The position numbers and the translations under genes are program-made. A stretch of 64,000 bases of DNA from Sporolactobacillus pectinivorans. Its GTDB lineage: Bacteria > Bacillota > Bacilli > Bacillales > Sporolactobacillaceae. The notes below the pieces were generated by a model that was given only the letters and a program-made list of their open reading frames with translations, was not told the origin of the DNA and ran no database searches. Positions 51,573 through 61,769 of this stretch are shown piece by piece. The stretch's first letter is position 1, and each line of letters opens with the position of its first letter. The stretch spans positions 908,744-972,743 of the forward strand of contig NZ_NXGA01000001.1 in NCBI RefSeq assembly GCF_002802965.1, written 5' to 3'.

Positions 51573-52688
51573 ATGATAAGACGCCATCTGTTGGTCATCG
51601 GTCCTGTTCCGCCTCCGATTCATGGTGAAAGTCTGGCGATTAAACACTTAATCGAATCCGAAGATGTGCGAACATCGTTCCGATTGACAGTTGTCAATAC
51701 AAACAGAAAGCGGACGAATAAAGGTGGGCATTTCTCATTAACAAAAATCTTTCAGGATATCGGTATCATGCTTCATGTCCTAAGGATTGTCAGGAGAAAT
51801 CCTGTCGACATCATGTATTTGTCCCTATCACAGACAAGACTTGGTCTGCTGCGTGATACACTGCTTATTCGCCTGACCGGTAAGAAAGCCGGGAGAGTGG
51901 TTGCCCATCTGCACGGCAATAATCTGAGAAATGTATTGACCTCAATGAACCCCTTAATGGAAAAATTTGTTGTTAATGCGCTGGGCAGCGTCGAATCAGG
52001 TATCGTCCTCAGCCGGAAGCTGGCTTTTAACTTTATGGGCCTGCCCAGCCACATTGAGATCATCCCTAATGGCATTGATAGCGGGTATTTTACGGCGAAA
52101 GAGGTCGAATCGGCGAGAAGCCAAAAGCTTCATGATTCTCGATTTCATATTCTCTACTTGAGCAACCTGATCGAATCAAAGGGCTTTGCCCAACTGATCC
52201 TGGCTACAATGGATTTATTAAACGAAAATGATCAGGTTGAACTCTGGTTGGCCGGTCAGATATATGATCGGCAGCTGTTTGACAAAATGATGCACGAAGT
52301 GACAGCGGCCGGGTATGATTCGAAGATCGTTTATCTGGGAACGGTGACAGGAGCGAAGAAAAAACAATTGCTTAGCGATGCTGACGTGATGGTGCTGCCA
52401 ACAAAATATCCGGTCGAAGGACAGCCTATCTCGATCATCGAAGGCATGGCGTCCGGCCTGCCGATTATCTCATCTGTTCAGGGAGCGATCCCCGAGTTGA
52501 TTGAAGGGAACGGAGTGGCACTGAAGGAAATCAGCCGGGCAAGCCTGGCGGCGGCGATTAAGCAACTGATGACTGACCGGGATCTATATCGTCGTTTTTC
52601 GATAAACAGCAGACAGCACTTTTTACGTCATTATACTCTGGATCATTATATTGGCGGATTAATAGCCACATTCAACCGAGGTGACTGA
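51573..52688 (+). CDS. GT4-family glycosyltransferase 1
   Basis: The 371-residue GT-B enzyme starts with GPVPPPIHGESLAIKHL (the glycine-rich donor-side loop) and has IPNGIDSGYF, LYLSNLIESKGFAQLI and the E-x7-E motif around EGQPISIIEGMASGLP. It adds one sugar of the repeat unit at the cytoplasmic face. It is 6 bp after gmd and overlaps the next gene region by a few bases. Confidence 0.88.
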   Translation: MIRRHLLVIGPVPPPIHGESLAIKHLIESEDVRTSFRLTVVNTNRKRTNKGGHFSLTKIFQDIGIMLHVLRIVRRNPVDIMYLSLSQTRLGLLRDTLLIRLTGKKAGRVVAHLHGNNLRNVLTSMNPLMEKFVVNALGSVESGIVLSRKLAFNFMGLPSHIEIIPNGIDSGYFTAKEVESARSQKLHDSRFHILYLSNLIESKGFAQLILATMDLLNENDQVELWLAGQIYDRQLFDKMMHEVTAAGYDSKIVYLGTVTGAKKKQLLSDADVMVLPTKYPVEGQPISIIEGMASGLPIISSVQGAIPELIEGNGVALKEISRASLAAAIKQLMTDRDLYRRFSINSRQHFLRHYTLDHYIGGLIATFNRGD

Positions 52689-52689
52689 A

Positions 52690-53937
52690 GTGAAAAAGAA
52701 GATCGTTTTTGTAATCAATTATTTCTATCCCGATCCAGCGTCAACTGGCCAATTGCTTACGGAACTCTGCCTGGCACTTCAGCACGATTTTCAAATTACG
52801 GTGATTGCAGCGAAGCCGGGAAATAATTCAGCGACATCTGCATATGCGGGGGGATTATTTGAAGAAGGTGCCCTGCAACAGATCCGTATTATCCGTCTGA
52901 AGCTTCCAGGCCTGAACAAGGCTTCAAAGTTGAGCAGAATAAAATATATTCTGATGTATTTTATTCTAGCCACCATCGCGTTGCTGAGGGAAAGATCTGT
53001 AGCTATCATCTACACAATCTCGACACCACCGGTATTGGGCGGGGTCATCGGAACAATCGGCAAATTTTTAAAACGTTCCAAACACGTTTACAACATTCAG
53101 GATTTTAATCCGGAACAGGCAGAGGCAGTGGGCTATTCGAAGAATCATCTGATCTATACGGCTGCCAGGGTGGTTGACAATTTCAGTTGCAGGCATGCAA
53201 ACAATATCATTCTGGTCGGTCATGATATGGCAGAAACCTTAAAGCACCGCTTTATGAGCGGTAAGCTTCCCCGTTATCAAGTCATCAACAACTGGACGGA
53301 CGAAAGCGATATCGCGCCTCTACCAAAATCAGAGGTTCATATTGCTCGCTTTCTTGAAGAAAACGGACTGTCGGGGAAGTTCATCGTCATGTATTCGGGA
53401 AATCTCGGGCTCTATTATGATCTGGAAAACTTAATCAAGGTGGCCCGCAGTTTTTCCAAGATAAAGGATCTCGTTTTTGTTTTCATTGGTGAAGGGGCGG
53501 TCAAGCCGCAGATGAAGCACTATGTTGATGAGGAGGCACTGACCAATGTTTCCTTTCTGCCCTTTCAGCCTAAGAAATTTATCAGGTATTCGCTCAATGC
53601 TGCGGATGTCCATCTGGTGGTTAACCAGAGAGGGATCAAGGGGGTTTCGGTTCCGAGCAAGATATACGGCGTGATGGCTGCGGGCAAACCGGTTCTTGGT
53701 GTACTAGAAAGAGGGAGCGAAGCAGAGCGGCTGATTTCCGATTCCGATTGCGGCAGAGTGGTCGAGCCGCAGGACTATGAGGGAGTTGCCGGGTTAATCC
53801 GTTATTTCTACAACCTCGATCAGGAATCCAGAAAGGAAATCGGTTTTAGAGGACGGGCCTATCTGGAGCAGAACCTGAAGAAAGAGCACTCAATTGCGAA
53901 ATATGGGGAAATGCTGACGGCTCTAGCCGACGGTTAA
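52690..53937 (+). CDS. GT4-family glycosyltransferase 2 (WbuB-like)
   Basis: The 415-residue GT-B enzyme contains INYFYPDPASTGQLLTELC, STPPVLGGVIG, IQDFNPEQAEA, MYSGNLGLYYDLENLI and VPSKIYGVMAAGKPVLGV. This matches WbuB-type fucosaminyl/fucosyl transferases, which suits the GDP-fucose genes upstream. GTG 52690 with GAGGTG six bases before is preferred over GTG 52681. Confidence 0.88.
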   Translation: MKKKIVFVINYFYPDPASTGQLLTELCLALQHDFQITVIAAKPGNNSATSAYAGGLFEEGALQQIRIIRLKLPGLNKASKLSRIKYILMYFILATIALLRERSVAIIYTISTPPVLGGVIGTIGKFLKRSKHVYNIQDFNPEQAEAVGYSKNHLIYTAARVVDNFSCRHANNIILVGHDMAETLKHRFMSGKLPRYQVINNWTDESDIAPLPKSEVHIARFLEENGLSGKFIVMYSGNLGLYYDLENLIKVARSFSKIKDLVFVFIGEGAVKPQMKHYVDEEALTNVSFLPFQPKKFIRYSLNAADVHLVVNQRGIKGVSVPSKIYGVMAAGKPVLGVLERGSEAERLISDSDCGRVVEPQDYEGVAGLIRYFYNLDQESRKEIGFRGRAYLEQNLKKEHSIAKYGEMLTALADG

Positions 53938-53961
53938 GCGTTAATAAGGAGGGCCCGGTGT

Positions 53962-55029
53962 ATGCGTCCTGAAATAAGCGTTATTGTTCCCGTTTATAAT
54001 GTCGAGCATTATCTGCAGCGATGCATCAGAAGCGTTTTGGCACAGTCTTTTATCAGTCTGGAGATCATTTTGGTAGATGACGGCTCCACCGATCATTCAG
54101 GAAGGATCTGTGATCTGTACCGGAAAAGGGATGATCGGATCCGGGTCATTCATAAGGAGAACGGCGGGCTGTCCGATGCCCGAAATATGGGCGTTCGCGC
54201 GGCAACGGGGAAATATATCGGTTTTGTCGACAGTGATGACTTTATTGATCGGGATATGTATTACTGGCTCTATCGGACGTTAATCGAAAACACCGCCGAT
54301 ATTGCTGAAGCAGGTTTTCTGAAAGCCTACAGTGACGTCGCTGAAAAGGAGAATAATGAGACCGGCAGGGTCACGGTTTATTCGGGAAGGCAGGCAGCCG
54401 TCAGCGGGATTGTAAATCACAGATGTACTACGTATGCCTGGAACAAGCTTTATAAAAGAGAGCTTTGGGATACCTTCAGTTTTCCGAAAGGTAAATTATT
54501 TGAAGATGAATTTACGACCTATAAAGTGTTTCATGCCTGCACCCGTGTCGCCGTCATCGACCGGAAGCTCTATTACTATTTCCAGCGAAAGACGAGCATT
54601 GCCCATGCCTCATTTACGCTTAAATCGCTTGACCATTGTGAGGCGCTCAGTGAAATGATCCAGTTCATTGAAAAGCAGGAACCCGAGGCGTTGCCTATTG
54701 TTTCGATAAAATATTTATTCAGCAATATCTGGCATCTTCAGGAACTGCTCGTTAATCGCAAAAAGGTTCCGGATTCCAAACCGGTAATCAATCGGATGAC
54801 GCGGGAGATTATTTTCTACAGCAAATATTTGGGACGCAAGAAACAATTTGCAGAGGCGGCAAGTAGAATACTGGTCGGTCAATATTACAGTCTGTACGGA
54901 CAGCGAAAGAAAATTATTTTCATGTTGTTTTTATTGAAAAGGTCTGTCCACATCTTTTTTGTTACTTTAGTTATCCGGAAGTTTGTGCAACAGTATCTCG
55001 TTTTGCAGCGCAAGAGACTCTCAAACTGA
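53962..55029 (+). CDS. GT2-family glycosyltransferase
   Basis: The 355-residue protein has a GT-A domain at 1-230 with EISVIVPVYNVEHYLQRCI, ILVDDGSTDHSG, HKENGGLSDARNMG and FVDSDDFI, and an alpha-helical C-terminus with a hydrophobic stretch near residue 315. It adds another residue of the repeat unit. GGAGGG precedes the ATG. Confidence 0.9.
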   Translation: MRPEISVIVPVYNVEHYLQRCIRSVLAQSFISLEIILVDDGSTDHSGRICDLYRKRDDRIRVIHKENGGLSDARNMGVRAATGKYIGFVDSDDFIDRDMYYWLYRTLIENTADIAEAGFLKAYSDVAEKENNETGRVTVYSGRQAAVSGIVNHRCTTYAWNKLYKRELWDTFSFPKGKLFEDEFTTYKVFHACTRVAVIDRKLYYYFQRKTSIAHASFTLKSLDHCEALSEMIQFIEKQEPEALPIVSIKYLFSNIWHLQELLVNRKKVPDSKPVINRMTREIIFYSKYLGRKKQFAEAASRILVGQYYSLYGQRKKIIFMLFLLKRSVHIFFVTLVIRKFVQQYLVLQRKRLSN

Positions 55030-55044
55030 AAAGGATGGGTTCGG

Positions 55045-56394
55045 ATGAAAATTTTTATTTATGCCGCAGCTTTTTTCTTCTGCTTAGATGATTCACCGTT
55101 CATGTTCGGGACCGGCTATAAACCGATATCCGTCATTTTCATCCTGCTCTATGTTCTTTCCAATCTGCCTGGTTTGTTTCGTCTGAGGTATAAAAGGCTT
55201 GAATTCTATATTTTTGTCTTTATGCTGATCTGTCTCTGTGTCTCGCTATTCCAGGTGATCATGAATCATTACCGTTTTGACGGACTGCTCAATGCCACTG
55301 AAACGGTTTTTGCCGGAATTATCTGCTATCTGGGTTTTAAGCTGTTTGTCGAGAAAACCAAGAATAATCCCTCGGAATATACAAAGCTTTTCCTGTGGAT
55401 TGTCCGCGGCTATGGTGTCGCGGTTTTTGTTGGTTTTCTGCAATTTGTTTATATCTATATCACAGCGAATGGAGCAATCGCTTCATTGATCCACCTTTTT
55501 GTCGAAAGAACGGACTTTATTACCAACAGCCGCATTCATTTCAGTTTTTCGGAGCCTTCATTTATCAGCCTTCACACGAATCTGTTATTGCTGCCTGCCG
55601 TCATTATCCTGAAAAAGAAAGGCATGTTGACGCGCACCCATAAATTTATCGTTGGCGCATTCTTTTTTCTCTCACTGTTTGCACTATCAATTCGATTATA
55701 TATAGACATTATCGTTTTTATGGCGGCTTATCTGTTTTTCACCACGAATTCCAAAACTTTTGTCAAACGGTCGCTAACTGTGCTGCTGGCCGGTTTGTCC
55801 ATCGTCACACTCTCATATTTAATCTTTGTTCAGAATATTTTCGGGCTGCATTCTTATCATTACTACAGAATGGCAGATCTGATTACTCATCCGTCGGCGG
55901 CGAGCAGCGACATCTCCACTCAGATCCGGTCGACCTACACAATGATCGGGTTTCAGTCTTTTGCGGACCATCCTCTGATCGGTTACGGGCTGGGCAATTA
56001 CCATTATGCTTATGTCGCCCATTTCCATGAGATTTCTCCCGATCTGGTCAATCAGGCACAGGAATTGCTGGGCGCGCTTACCGATTATAATCTGCATACT
56101 TATGATATGTTTGCCAGACTGGCGTCGGAAATGGGTATTCTCGGGATTGTTCTCATCATACTCCTCCTTTATCTGGTGATGAACGTCAGAGGCAGGAATT
56201 TTTCAAAAATGATGATTTTTCTTCTTCTGTATTCCCAGCTGCAGTTTGATTCTTTGTCGTTGATCCCTTTGTATTTCTGGATCGCGATGCTGCAAAGCGG
56301 TTTTATTGCTAATCTCGATATCGCCTATTTACCGCGTCGGGCTGCTGGAAGATTGGAAGCAAGCGAGTTCAAAAGAGAGGTCGTGTTGAGGTGA
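55045..56394 (+). CDS. O-antigen polymerase-like membrane protein (Wzy)
   Basis: The 449-residue protein has around eleven hydrophobic segments and a large extracytoplasmic loop near 270-350 with the string HPLIGYGLGNYHYAY, where Wzy proteins have their H/R-containing active region. Position between transferases and flippase supports polymerisation of lipid-linked repeat units. It overlaps the flippase start by 4 bp. Confidence 0.85.
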   Translation: MKIFIYAAAFFFCLDDSPFMFGTGYKPISVIFILLYVLSNLPGLFRLRYKRLEFYIFVFMLICLCVSLFQVIMNHYRFDGLLNATETVFAGIICYLGFKLFVEKTKNNPSEYTKLFLWIVRGYGVAVFVGFLQFVYIYITANGAIASLIHLFVERTDFITNSRIHFSFSEPSFISLHTNLLLLPAVIILKKKGMLTRTHKFIVGAFFFLSLFALSIRLYIDIIVFMAAYLFFTTNSKTFVKRSLTVLLAGLSIVTLSYLIFVQNIFGLHSYHYYRMADLITHPSAASSDISTQIRSTYTMIGFQSFADHPLIGYGLGNYHYAYVAHFHEISPDLVNQAQELLGALTDYNLHTYDMFARLASEMGILGIVLIILLLYLVMNVRGRNFSKMMIFLLLYSQLQFDSLSLIPLYFWIAMLQSGFIANLDIAYLPRRAAGRLEASEFKREVVLR

Positions 56395-57845
56395 GCCGAT
56401 TGAATGTGAGAAGAAATTATATGTATACGGTTCTTTATCAATGCACAGTTATGCTGGTTCCGTTAATTACGGTCCCTTACGTTTCCCGCGTTCTGCTCCC
56501 GGAAGGAATCGGTGTTTTTGCTTATACATCATCGATCGCTCAATACTTTTCACTGATCGGGATGCTGGGCATCGGGGTATATGGCAATAAGATAATCGCT
56601 ATGAGCCGGGATGATAAAAAAGAGATGAGCCGGAATTTTTTTGGCATCTACTGTTTGCAGATCTTTCTCTCGGCCTTATCTATTCTGGGATACCTGGCAC
56701 TTGTCTTTTTATTCATTCATTCAGAACGGCAGATTGCCATGATTCAGACGATCGCGCTTCTTGGGACGCTGGCTGACTGTACCTGGTTCTTCAGCGGACT
56801 TGAATTGTTCGGGGGAATCGTTCTAAGAAATACATTGATCAAGGTCGTTGGCCTGATTGCTATCTTTATTTTTGTTAAACATGCAGGAGACCTGGCTCTG
56901 TATACCTGGATCATGTGCCTGTCGACTTTTCTCGGACAGTTAGTCATGTGGTTCTATGTCCGCAAACTGATTGTACGCGTTCACCTTTCCTTTAGATCAG
57001 TTCTGAAACATATCCGGCCGACCTTGGTCTATTTTTTGCCGGAAGTGGCACTCCAAATCTACTTTGTATTGGATAAAACGATGATCGGGCTCTTATCGAC
57101 AAAGAGCGAAGTCGGAATCTATGATTACTCGGATAAAATTCAAAAAATGGCGCTCTCTGTTGTTACTTCTCTCGGGACCGTTATGCTGCCGAGAATGACC
57201 CATACTTTTGCATCCGGCCAGTTCAATCGGGCAAAGCACTACATCATGAAGTCCCTGGACTTTTCCACATTGCTCGGGATTCCGATCACGTTCGGACTGG
57301 CCGGAATCGCCAAGGAATTTGTGCCCTGGTACATGGGCGACAGTTTTATGAAATGTGTCACGGTTTTGATTCTGATCAGTCCGACCATTTTTCTGATGGC
57401 ATGGAGCGGGGTTTTCGGTTCGCAATATCTGGTGCCTCTCGGCAAAATGAAAGAGTATACCCTTTCACTCTATGCAGGAGCGATTGTCAATTTTACTGTT
57501 AATTTATTTCTGATCCGGTCATTCGGTTCTATCGGCGCCTCAATCGGAACCCTTGCCGCGGAACTGTCAGTGACACTCGTTCAGATCTATTTTATTAAGA
57601 ACATCATTCCTTTTAAAAAGATTCTGCCTAGAACGGTGATCTATCTTTTCGCGGGAGCAGTGATGTACCTTCTGGTGAGAGCGGCCGGCCAGTATTTAGG
57701 ATCGTCAATAATCACGACCGTTGTCCAGATTGGTGTGGGTTCCTGTTCTTACTTAATGATCATCATGGTCTGTGAATATTTCATGAAAGGCGGGATCCTG
57801 CTGAACGAGCTTAAGAAAAGGATGGGTTGGATAAATGAGGTTTAG
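56391..57845 (+). CDS. Polysaccharide flippase (Wzx)
   Basis: The 484-residue MOP-superfamily protein has about fourteen hydrophobic segments and the Wzx start RRNYMYTVLYQCTVMLVPLI with TVPYVSRVLLPEGIGVFAYT. It would flip the undecaprenyl-linked repeat unit. The start is GTG 56391 in the Wzy stop region with GAGAGG upstream. Confidence 0.92.
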   Translation: MSRLNVRRNYMYTVLYQCTVMLVPLITVPYVSRVLLPEGIGVFAYTSSIAQYFSLIGMLGIGVYGNKIIAMSRDDKKEMSRNFFGIYCLQIFLSALSILGYLALVFLFIHSERQIAMIQTIALLGTLADCTWFFSGLELFGGIVLRNTLIKVVGLIAIFIFVKHAGDLALYTWIMCLSTFLGQLVMWFYVRKLIVRVHLSFRSVLKHIRPTLVYFLPEVALQIYFVLDKTMIGLLSTKSEVGIYDYSDKIQKMALSVVTSLGTVMLPRMTHTFASGQFNRAKHYIMKSLDFSTLLGIPITFGLAGIAKEFVPWYMGDSFMKCVTVLILISPTIFLMAWSGVFGSQYLVPLGKMKEYTLSLYAGAIVNFTVNLFLIRSFGSIGASIGTLAAELSVTLVQIYFIKNIIPFKKILPRTVIYLFAGAVMYLLVRAAGQYLGSSIITTVVQIGVGSCSYLMIIMVCEYFMKGGILLNELKKRMGWINEV

Positions 57846-57912
57846 TCTTCTAGTCTAGTATAAGAGGATTTAGAAAAACAATGGTCAAAGCGGCCTGAAG
57901 GGAGTAAACGGG

Positions 57913-59010
57913 ATGTCACGAAGCGTAAGGATCAGTGTTCTCTTAGTTGCGGCTCTGGCCGTGATCTGCGGATTGGAAATTTACAGCATTTTCAGCTTTC
58001 ACAGAAACGCTGCCTTTCCTGGACACCAACCGGTGACAAAGACTCTGGATATCCATTCGAATCCCGCTTTGATTCAGGCGAAGTCTTATCATGTAGCCGG
58101 GAATGGGAAGACGGATGATACGGATCATATCCGGCAGGCTATCAGTGCCGCGGCAGCGATAAGCGGTACCGTCTTTTTTGGCAAGGGCACCTATCTGGTG
58201 TCCGGCCCGATCGATATTCCCAGTAATGTCTCAATCATTGGATCAGGCAAAGATCAGACGATTTTTAAAGCAGCGAAGCGGAACAACGACCATATTTTTT
58301 CGCTCGGCGGCAACCAGACTGTAGAAAACGTCAGTTTTGATTCCAGACTCGGAATTATGCCCGCAGGTGATGGGATCACGATTGATGGCTGTAAATTTAT
58401 GAGCAGTGTTCAGGGTATTCAGAACGCTGTCACTGTTCATTATCTAACTGTGATCAATTGTCTGTTTGAAAAATCGGGATACGGCATCCTTTCCAATCAG
58501 CAGCCGAGCTATGATGTGAAAGTGATTAATTGCCGTTTCATCAATAACTATGGAGATGCCGTTGAAATCAACGCGTCAAGCGATGGGTGGGTGATTGAAA
58601 ACTGTACATTCAGCGGCATCTCCAGTAACACGCCCAATGCTGGTTTTGGTGTCGGTGCTGCTATTTCCGCAAAGAATATTGTGATTAAAGGGTGTACTTT
58701 CGAAAGGATTGACGGCCAGGGCGTACATGCCGAAGATCATTCCCAGGTAGCGATTATCAATTGTGCCTTCAGAAATAATGGCTTTCGGAACTACCCGGGC
58801 AGTCCTAAAGCGGATATTGCCGTACTCTCGCAAGCAGAGGTCTTCATCGATCATTCTTTCTTTCTGGCGTCCGACTCAAATTACAGCAAACTGGCAATCT
58901 ATAATACCGATCTGCCTGTTGGCGGTTCGGTCACCGTTAATTCCTCAAAATTCTATCACAAGAGTATCGGGGCGCCGATCACTTCTGCCAGTAACCGGTT
59001 TATCCAATAA
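57913..59010 (+). CDS. Exported right-handed beta-helix protein, copy 1
   Basis: The 365-residue protein has an N-terminal signal anchor (residues about 8-30) and a pectate-lyase-superfamily fold: HVAGNGKTDDTDHIRQAI then GTVFFGKGTYLVSGPI, followed by about ten rungs rich in N-C-x-F repeats (VINCRFINNYGDAVEINA). Such proteins cleave or epimerise polysaccharides. As the last part of the EPS operon it may trim or modify the polymer outside the cell. GAAGGGAG precedes the ATG. Confidence 0.8.
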   Translation: MSRSVRISVLLVAALAVICGLEIYSIFSFHRNAAFPGHQPVTKTLDIHSNPALIQAKSYHVAGNGKTDDTDHIRQAISAAAAISGTVFFGKGTYLVSGPIDIPSNVSIIGSGKDQTIFKAAKRNNDHIFSLGGNQTVENVSFDSRLGIMPAGDGITIDGCKFMSSVQGIQNAVTVHYLTVINCLFEKSGYGILSNQQPSYDVKVINCRFINNYGDAVEINASSDGWVIENCTFSGISSNTPNAGFGVGAAISAKNIVIKGCTFERIDGQGVHAEDHSQVAIINCAFRNNGFRNYPGSPKADIAVLSQAEVFIDHSFFLASDSNYSKLAIYNTDLPVGGSVTVNSSKFYHKSIGAPITSASNRFIQ

Positions 59011-59408
59011 GCAAGGTTAGAAACATCTATCATGAATCCATCTTTTTACTGCATGTCAAATTGTGTCTGAGTATTGCAGACGCAAAGATTTCCTCATTCT
59101 TTTTCCCAATTAATATGAAAATTTTTTTCCTCTGCTGGACTAATTTTACCAATCCGAAAAATCAACGTGAACAAAATAAGGAAGAAATATGGATATTTTA
59201 TGAAATAAAAGAATAAGTGCACTCCAGTCTTGTCGAATTATTGCAATATATGTCGCAAGAGAATACAATCCATGAGTATTGCTAGAAAGATATTTTCATA
59301 GGAAAGGCGGGAGGAGTGCTACAGCCGAGTGTGCGGCTGCGTCAAAGGCTCTGCAAAAGGGCAGGGCCTTCCATGGACTCTGATCTTCAACCCATCCCAA
59401 TTTGAAAG
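59011..59408. other. Spacer between the two beta-helix genes with tandem hairpins
   Basis: About 400 bp without a gene. CAGCCG (59322-59327) pairs with CGGCTG (59334-59339), and AAGGCTCTGC (59345-59354) with GCAGGGCCTT (59361-59370) with one wobble. The second stem has no U-run. They may form a structured leader for the second beta-helix gene. Confidence 0.5.
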
Positions 59409-60500
59409 GTGATTTTGATGTCAAGGGTGTTATCAAAAAAAAAACTGATACTTATTGCTGTGACGACTATAACTCTTTTGTTTGCCGCGTGGGCCGTTAA
59501 TGTACATAGAGGATTCCTGTTTGAGAGCAAGCAAGCCGATGCCAAGTCTTCTCCAAAAATCATACTGGCAAAAGATTTTCATGTGAAAGGAAACGGGAAG
59601 ACAGACGATGCGGATAATATCAGCAGGGCGATTAATGCGGCAGCGGCTGTCCATGGAACTGTTTACTTTAATAAGGGCGTTTATCTTGTTTCCTATCCGA
59701 TTGAGATACCGCAATATGTTTCGATCGTGGGGGCGGGCGGAACACAGACAACATTTAAAACGACCAATCGGAAGATTAACGATGTTTTTTCGTTGCGGGG
59801 AAATCAAACATTGAAAAATATCGGATTCATTTCAAAAATCGGTATCTGGCCGATGGGCAACAATATCAAAGTAGACGGCTGCAAATTTATAAGCTCGGTT
59901 CAGGGCATTCAAATGGCCTCAACGGTGCGCAATTTTACAGTTGTCAATTCGCTTTTCACAGGATCAGGATACTCGATCCTTTCCAATCAGCATCCGAGCT
60001 ATGATGTGACAATCAGCCACAGCAAATTCCTGAACAATTATTCAGACGATATTGAAATTAATGCACCAAGTCAGCGATGGACGATTGACAGCTGTACATT
60101 CAGCGGTATTTCGAGCAATACACCGTCGGCGGGCTTTGGTGTCGGCGCAGCCTTGTCTGCGAAGAATATTGTGATTAAGAATTCGACATTCAATAATATA
60201 GCAGGACAGGCCGTGCATGCTGAAGATCATTCACAGGTCGCGATTACGAACAGTAAATTCCAGAATAACGGTTATATCCACTACCCAGGCAGCCCGGAAG
60301 CGGATATTGCCGTGCTCTCCAGAGCCAATGTCAATGTCAGTCACAGCTTTTTTTACAAGTCCAATAAATGGTACAGCGGGTTAGCCATTTATAATACGGA
60401 CTGGCCAGTCGGTGGAAAACTCGCAGTCAGTTCATCAAATTTCTACCACAAAATCGTTAACTGGCCTGCTCAGCTTCAAAAAAACAAATTTTATAAGTAA
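59409..60500 (+). CDS. Exported right-handed beta-helix protein, copy 2
   Basis: The 363-residue paralogue of the preceding gene shares the signal anchor, KGNGKTDDADNISRAI, GTVYFNKGVYLVSYPIEIP, SSVQGIQ, GISSNTPSAGFGVGAALSAK and HAEDHSQVAI. Cys residues of copy 1 are mostly replaced by Ser or Asn. It starts with a GAAAGGTG site and has its own 400-bp upstream region, so separate expression is possible. It converges with the nucleotidyltransferase. Confidence 0.8.
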   Translation: MILMSRVLSKKKLILIAVTTITLLFAAWAVNVHRGFLFESKQADAKSSPKIILAKDFHVKGNGKTDDADNISRAINAAAAVHGTVYFNKGVYLVSYPIEIPQYVSIVGAGGTQTTFKTTNRKINDVFSLRGNQTLKNIGFISKIGIWPMGNNIKVDGCKFISSVQGIQMASTVRNFTVVNSLFTGSGYSILSNQHPSYDVTISHSKFLNNYSDDIEINAPSQRWTIDSCTFSGISSNTPSAGFGVGAALSAKNIVIKNSTFNNIAGQAVHAEDHSQVAITNSKFQNNGYIHYPGSPEADIAVLSRANVNVSHSFFYKSNKWYSGLAIYNTDWPVGGKLAVSSSNFYHKIVNWPAQLQKNKFYK

Positions 60501-60558
60501 AAGTTCAAGATGGTCGGCAAATCCAGACCCCCTGATCGATATGGGTGGGAGGAGCCGG

Positions 60559-61698
60559 TCATTTTTCTCTTTCCGCCCTGCCTTTTTTCAGGTGGGTAGA
60601 ATCTGAAGAAAACAGTCCGCTAAAGCGATGTGCATACAACAGGATATATTGAATCATCCGCGGATATCGTTCATCGCATGAGTGCATTGTGCGCGACATC
60701 GTGATCGGATCGGGCAAGATCTCGCGCCTGAAAAAGGTCCATTTTTGCTGCCAGGTGTCGTAATCGTCCAGTTGTTTCATCCGTCTGACCAAAGTGGGCC
60801 ACGTTGCCTCCGGGTCGTTGTCTGTGCCTAGTATGCTTTTGTCCCACCACGTCCGTTTGCCGGTTCTGAGCGGCAGTGGCAGCGTCACGTTGAGATGCGG
60901 AAATTCCCTGTAAACGATGATCAGCGAGTGGACGATACGCCGGTATGTCTTCTGACATTTGGCAAAAACAAGCAGATCTTTGTAGTCAAGCTTGCCATCC
61001 AGACTGTGTATCATCTGAATGATGTCGATGAAATATTTCCAGTTGTTGAATTCATGGTTCCATCCGTGGAGACAGATCAGAAAAAACATATGAAGGTCTG
61101 AAAGTTCTCTTACGAAGCTGGCCTGATTCCTAGGAACAGAATCTTTCCAAAGAGCGTCCATATTCAGAGAGGAGGTACCCTTTCTAAGGATGTGCCAGTG
61201 CACTTCGACGTACAGGTCAAAATTATATTTGGGCAGGACTTTGTGAAAGACTTTGTGAAAGTGTTCCGGTTCGTATTGGATGCCGGAACTAAATCCAAGG
61301 CTTCCCAGCGCGGTCGCAGCTGCATCCATTTGCTGCGGTTTCACAAGTATATCGAGATCGGAAGTGCTCCTGGCATTGAGCGATCCGAAGTATTTTTCGG
61401 CAAACAGCGGCCCTTTAAACGGAATCACATGGATCCCCAGACTTTCAAACAGGTCGAGAAGCCGTTCCATCTCTTTAGCGATAACGGCGCTGATCATCAT
61501 GTTTCGCATGGATCGAATTTTTAATTCATTTTGGAAGAATAACGGCGTTTCATCTAACCTGTGTCGGACCTTCAGCAGAAAGCAGAGCTGTGAAGAGATC
61601 AACAGCGACTGTGAATCATCGAGAACATGACGATAAAATGCATCGCTTTGCGGAACCGGTAATTGTGGATCGAATAGTGCGCGCAGAAGTTTCAGCAT
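60559..61698 (-). CDS. Nucleotidyltransferase-fold protein (PF14907-like)
   Basis: The 379-residue protein matches the uncharacterised nucleotidyltransferase family found in lasso-peptide and other RiPP clusters: helical N-terminus with LLKVRHRL, then VIPFKGPLFAEKYFGS and RSTSDLDILVKPQQM with the catalytic D-x-D, and YVEVHWHILRKG. It may adenylylate or otherwise modify a peptide or phosphate group. It has its own promoter with SARP-type repeats (61770-61802) and lies downstream of the peptide genes behind a terminator. Confidence 0.8.
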   Translation of the reverse strand: MLKLLRALFDPQLPVPQSDAFYRHVLDDSQSLLISSQLCFLLKVRHRLDETPLFFQNELKIRSMRNMMISAVIAKEMERLLDLFESLGIHVIPFKGPLFAEKYFGSLNARSTSDLDILVKPQQMDAAATALGSLGFSSGIQYEPEHFHKVFHKVLPKYNFDLYVEVHWHILRKGTSSLNMDALWKDSVPRNQASFVRELSDLHMFFLICLHGWNHEFNNWKYFIDIIQMIHSLDGKLDYKDLLVFAKCQKTYRRIVHSLIIVYREFPHLNVTLPLPLRTGKRTWWDKSILGTDNDPEATWPTLVRRMKQLDDYDTWQQKWTFFRREILPDPITMSRTMHSCDERYPRMIQYILLYAHRFSGLFSSDSTHLKKGRAEREK

Positions 61699-61769
61699 GA
61701 CTGACTCTCCTCGTTATGAAAGTTATGTAGGGCTGCATTCTCAGATGGCAGTTTGTATCCTGTGATTCC

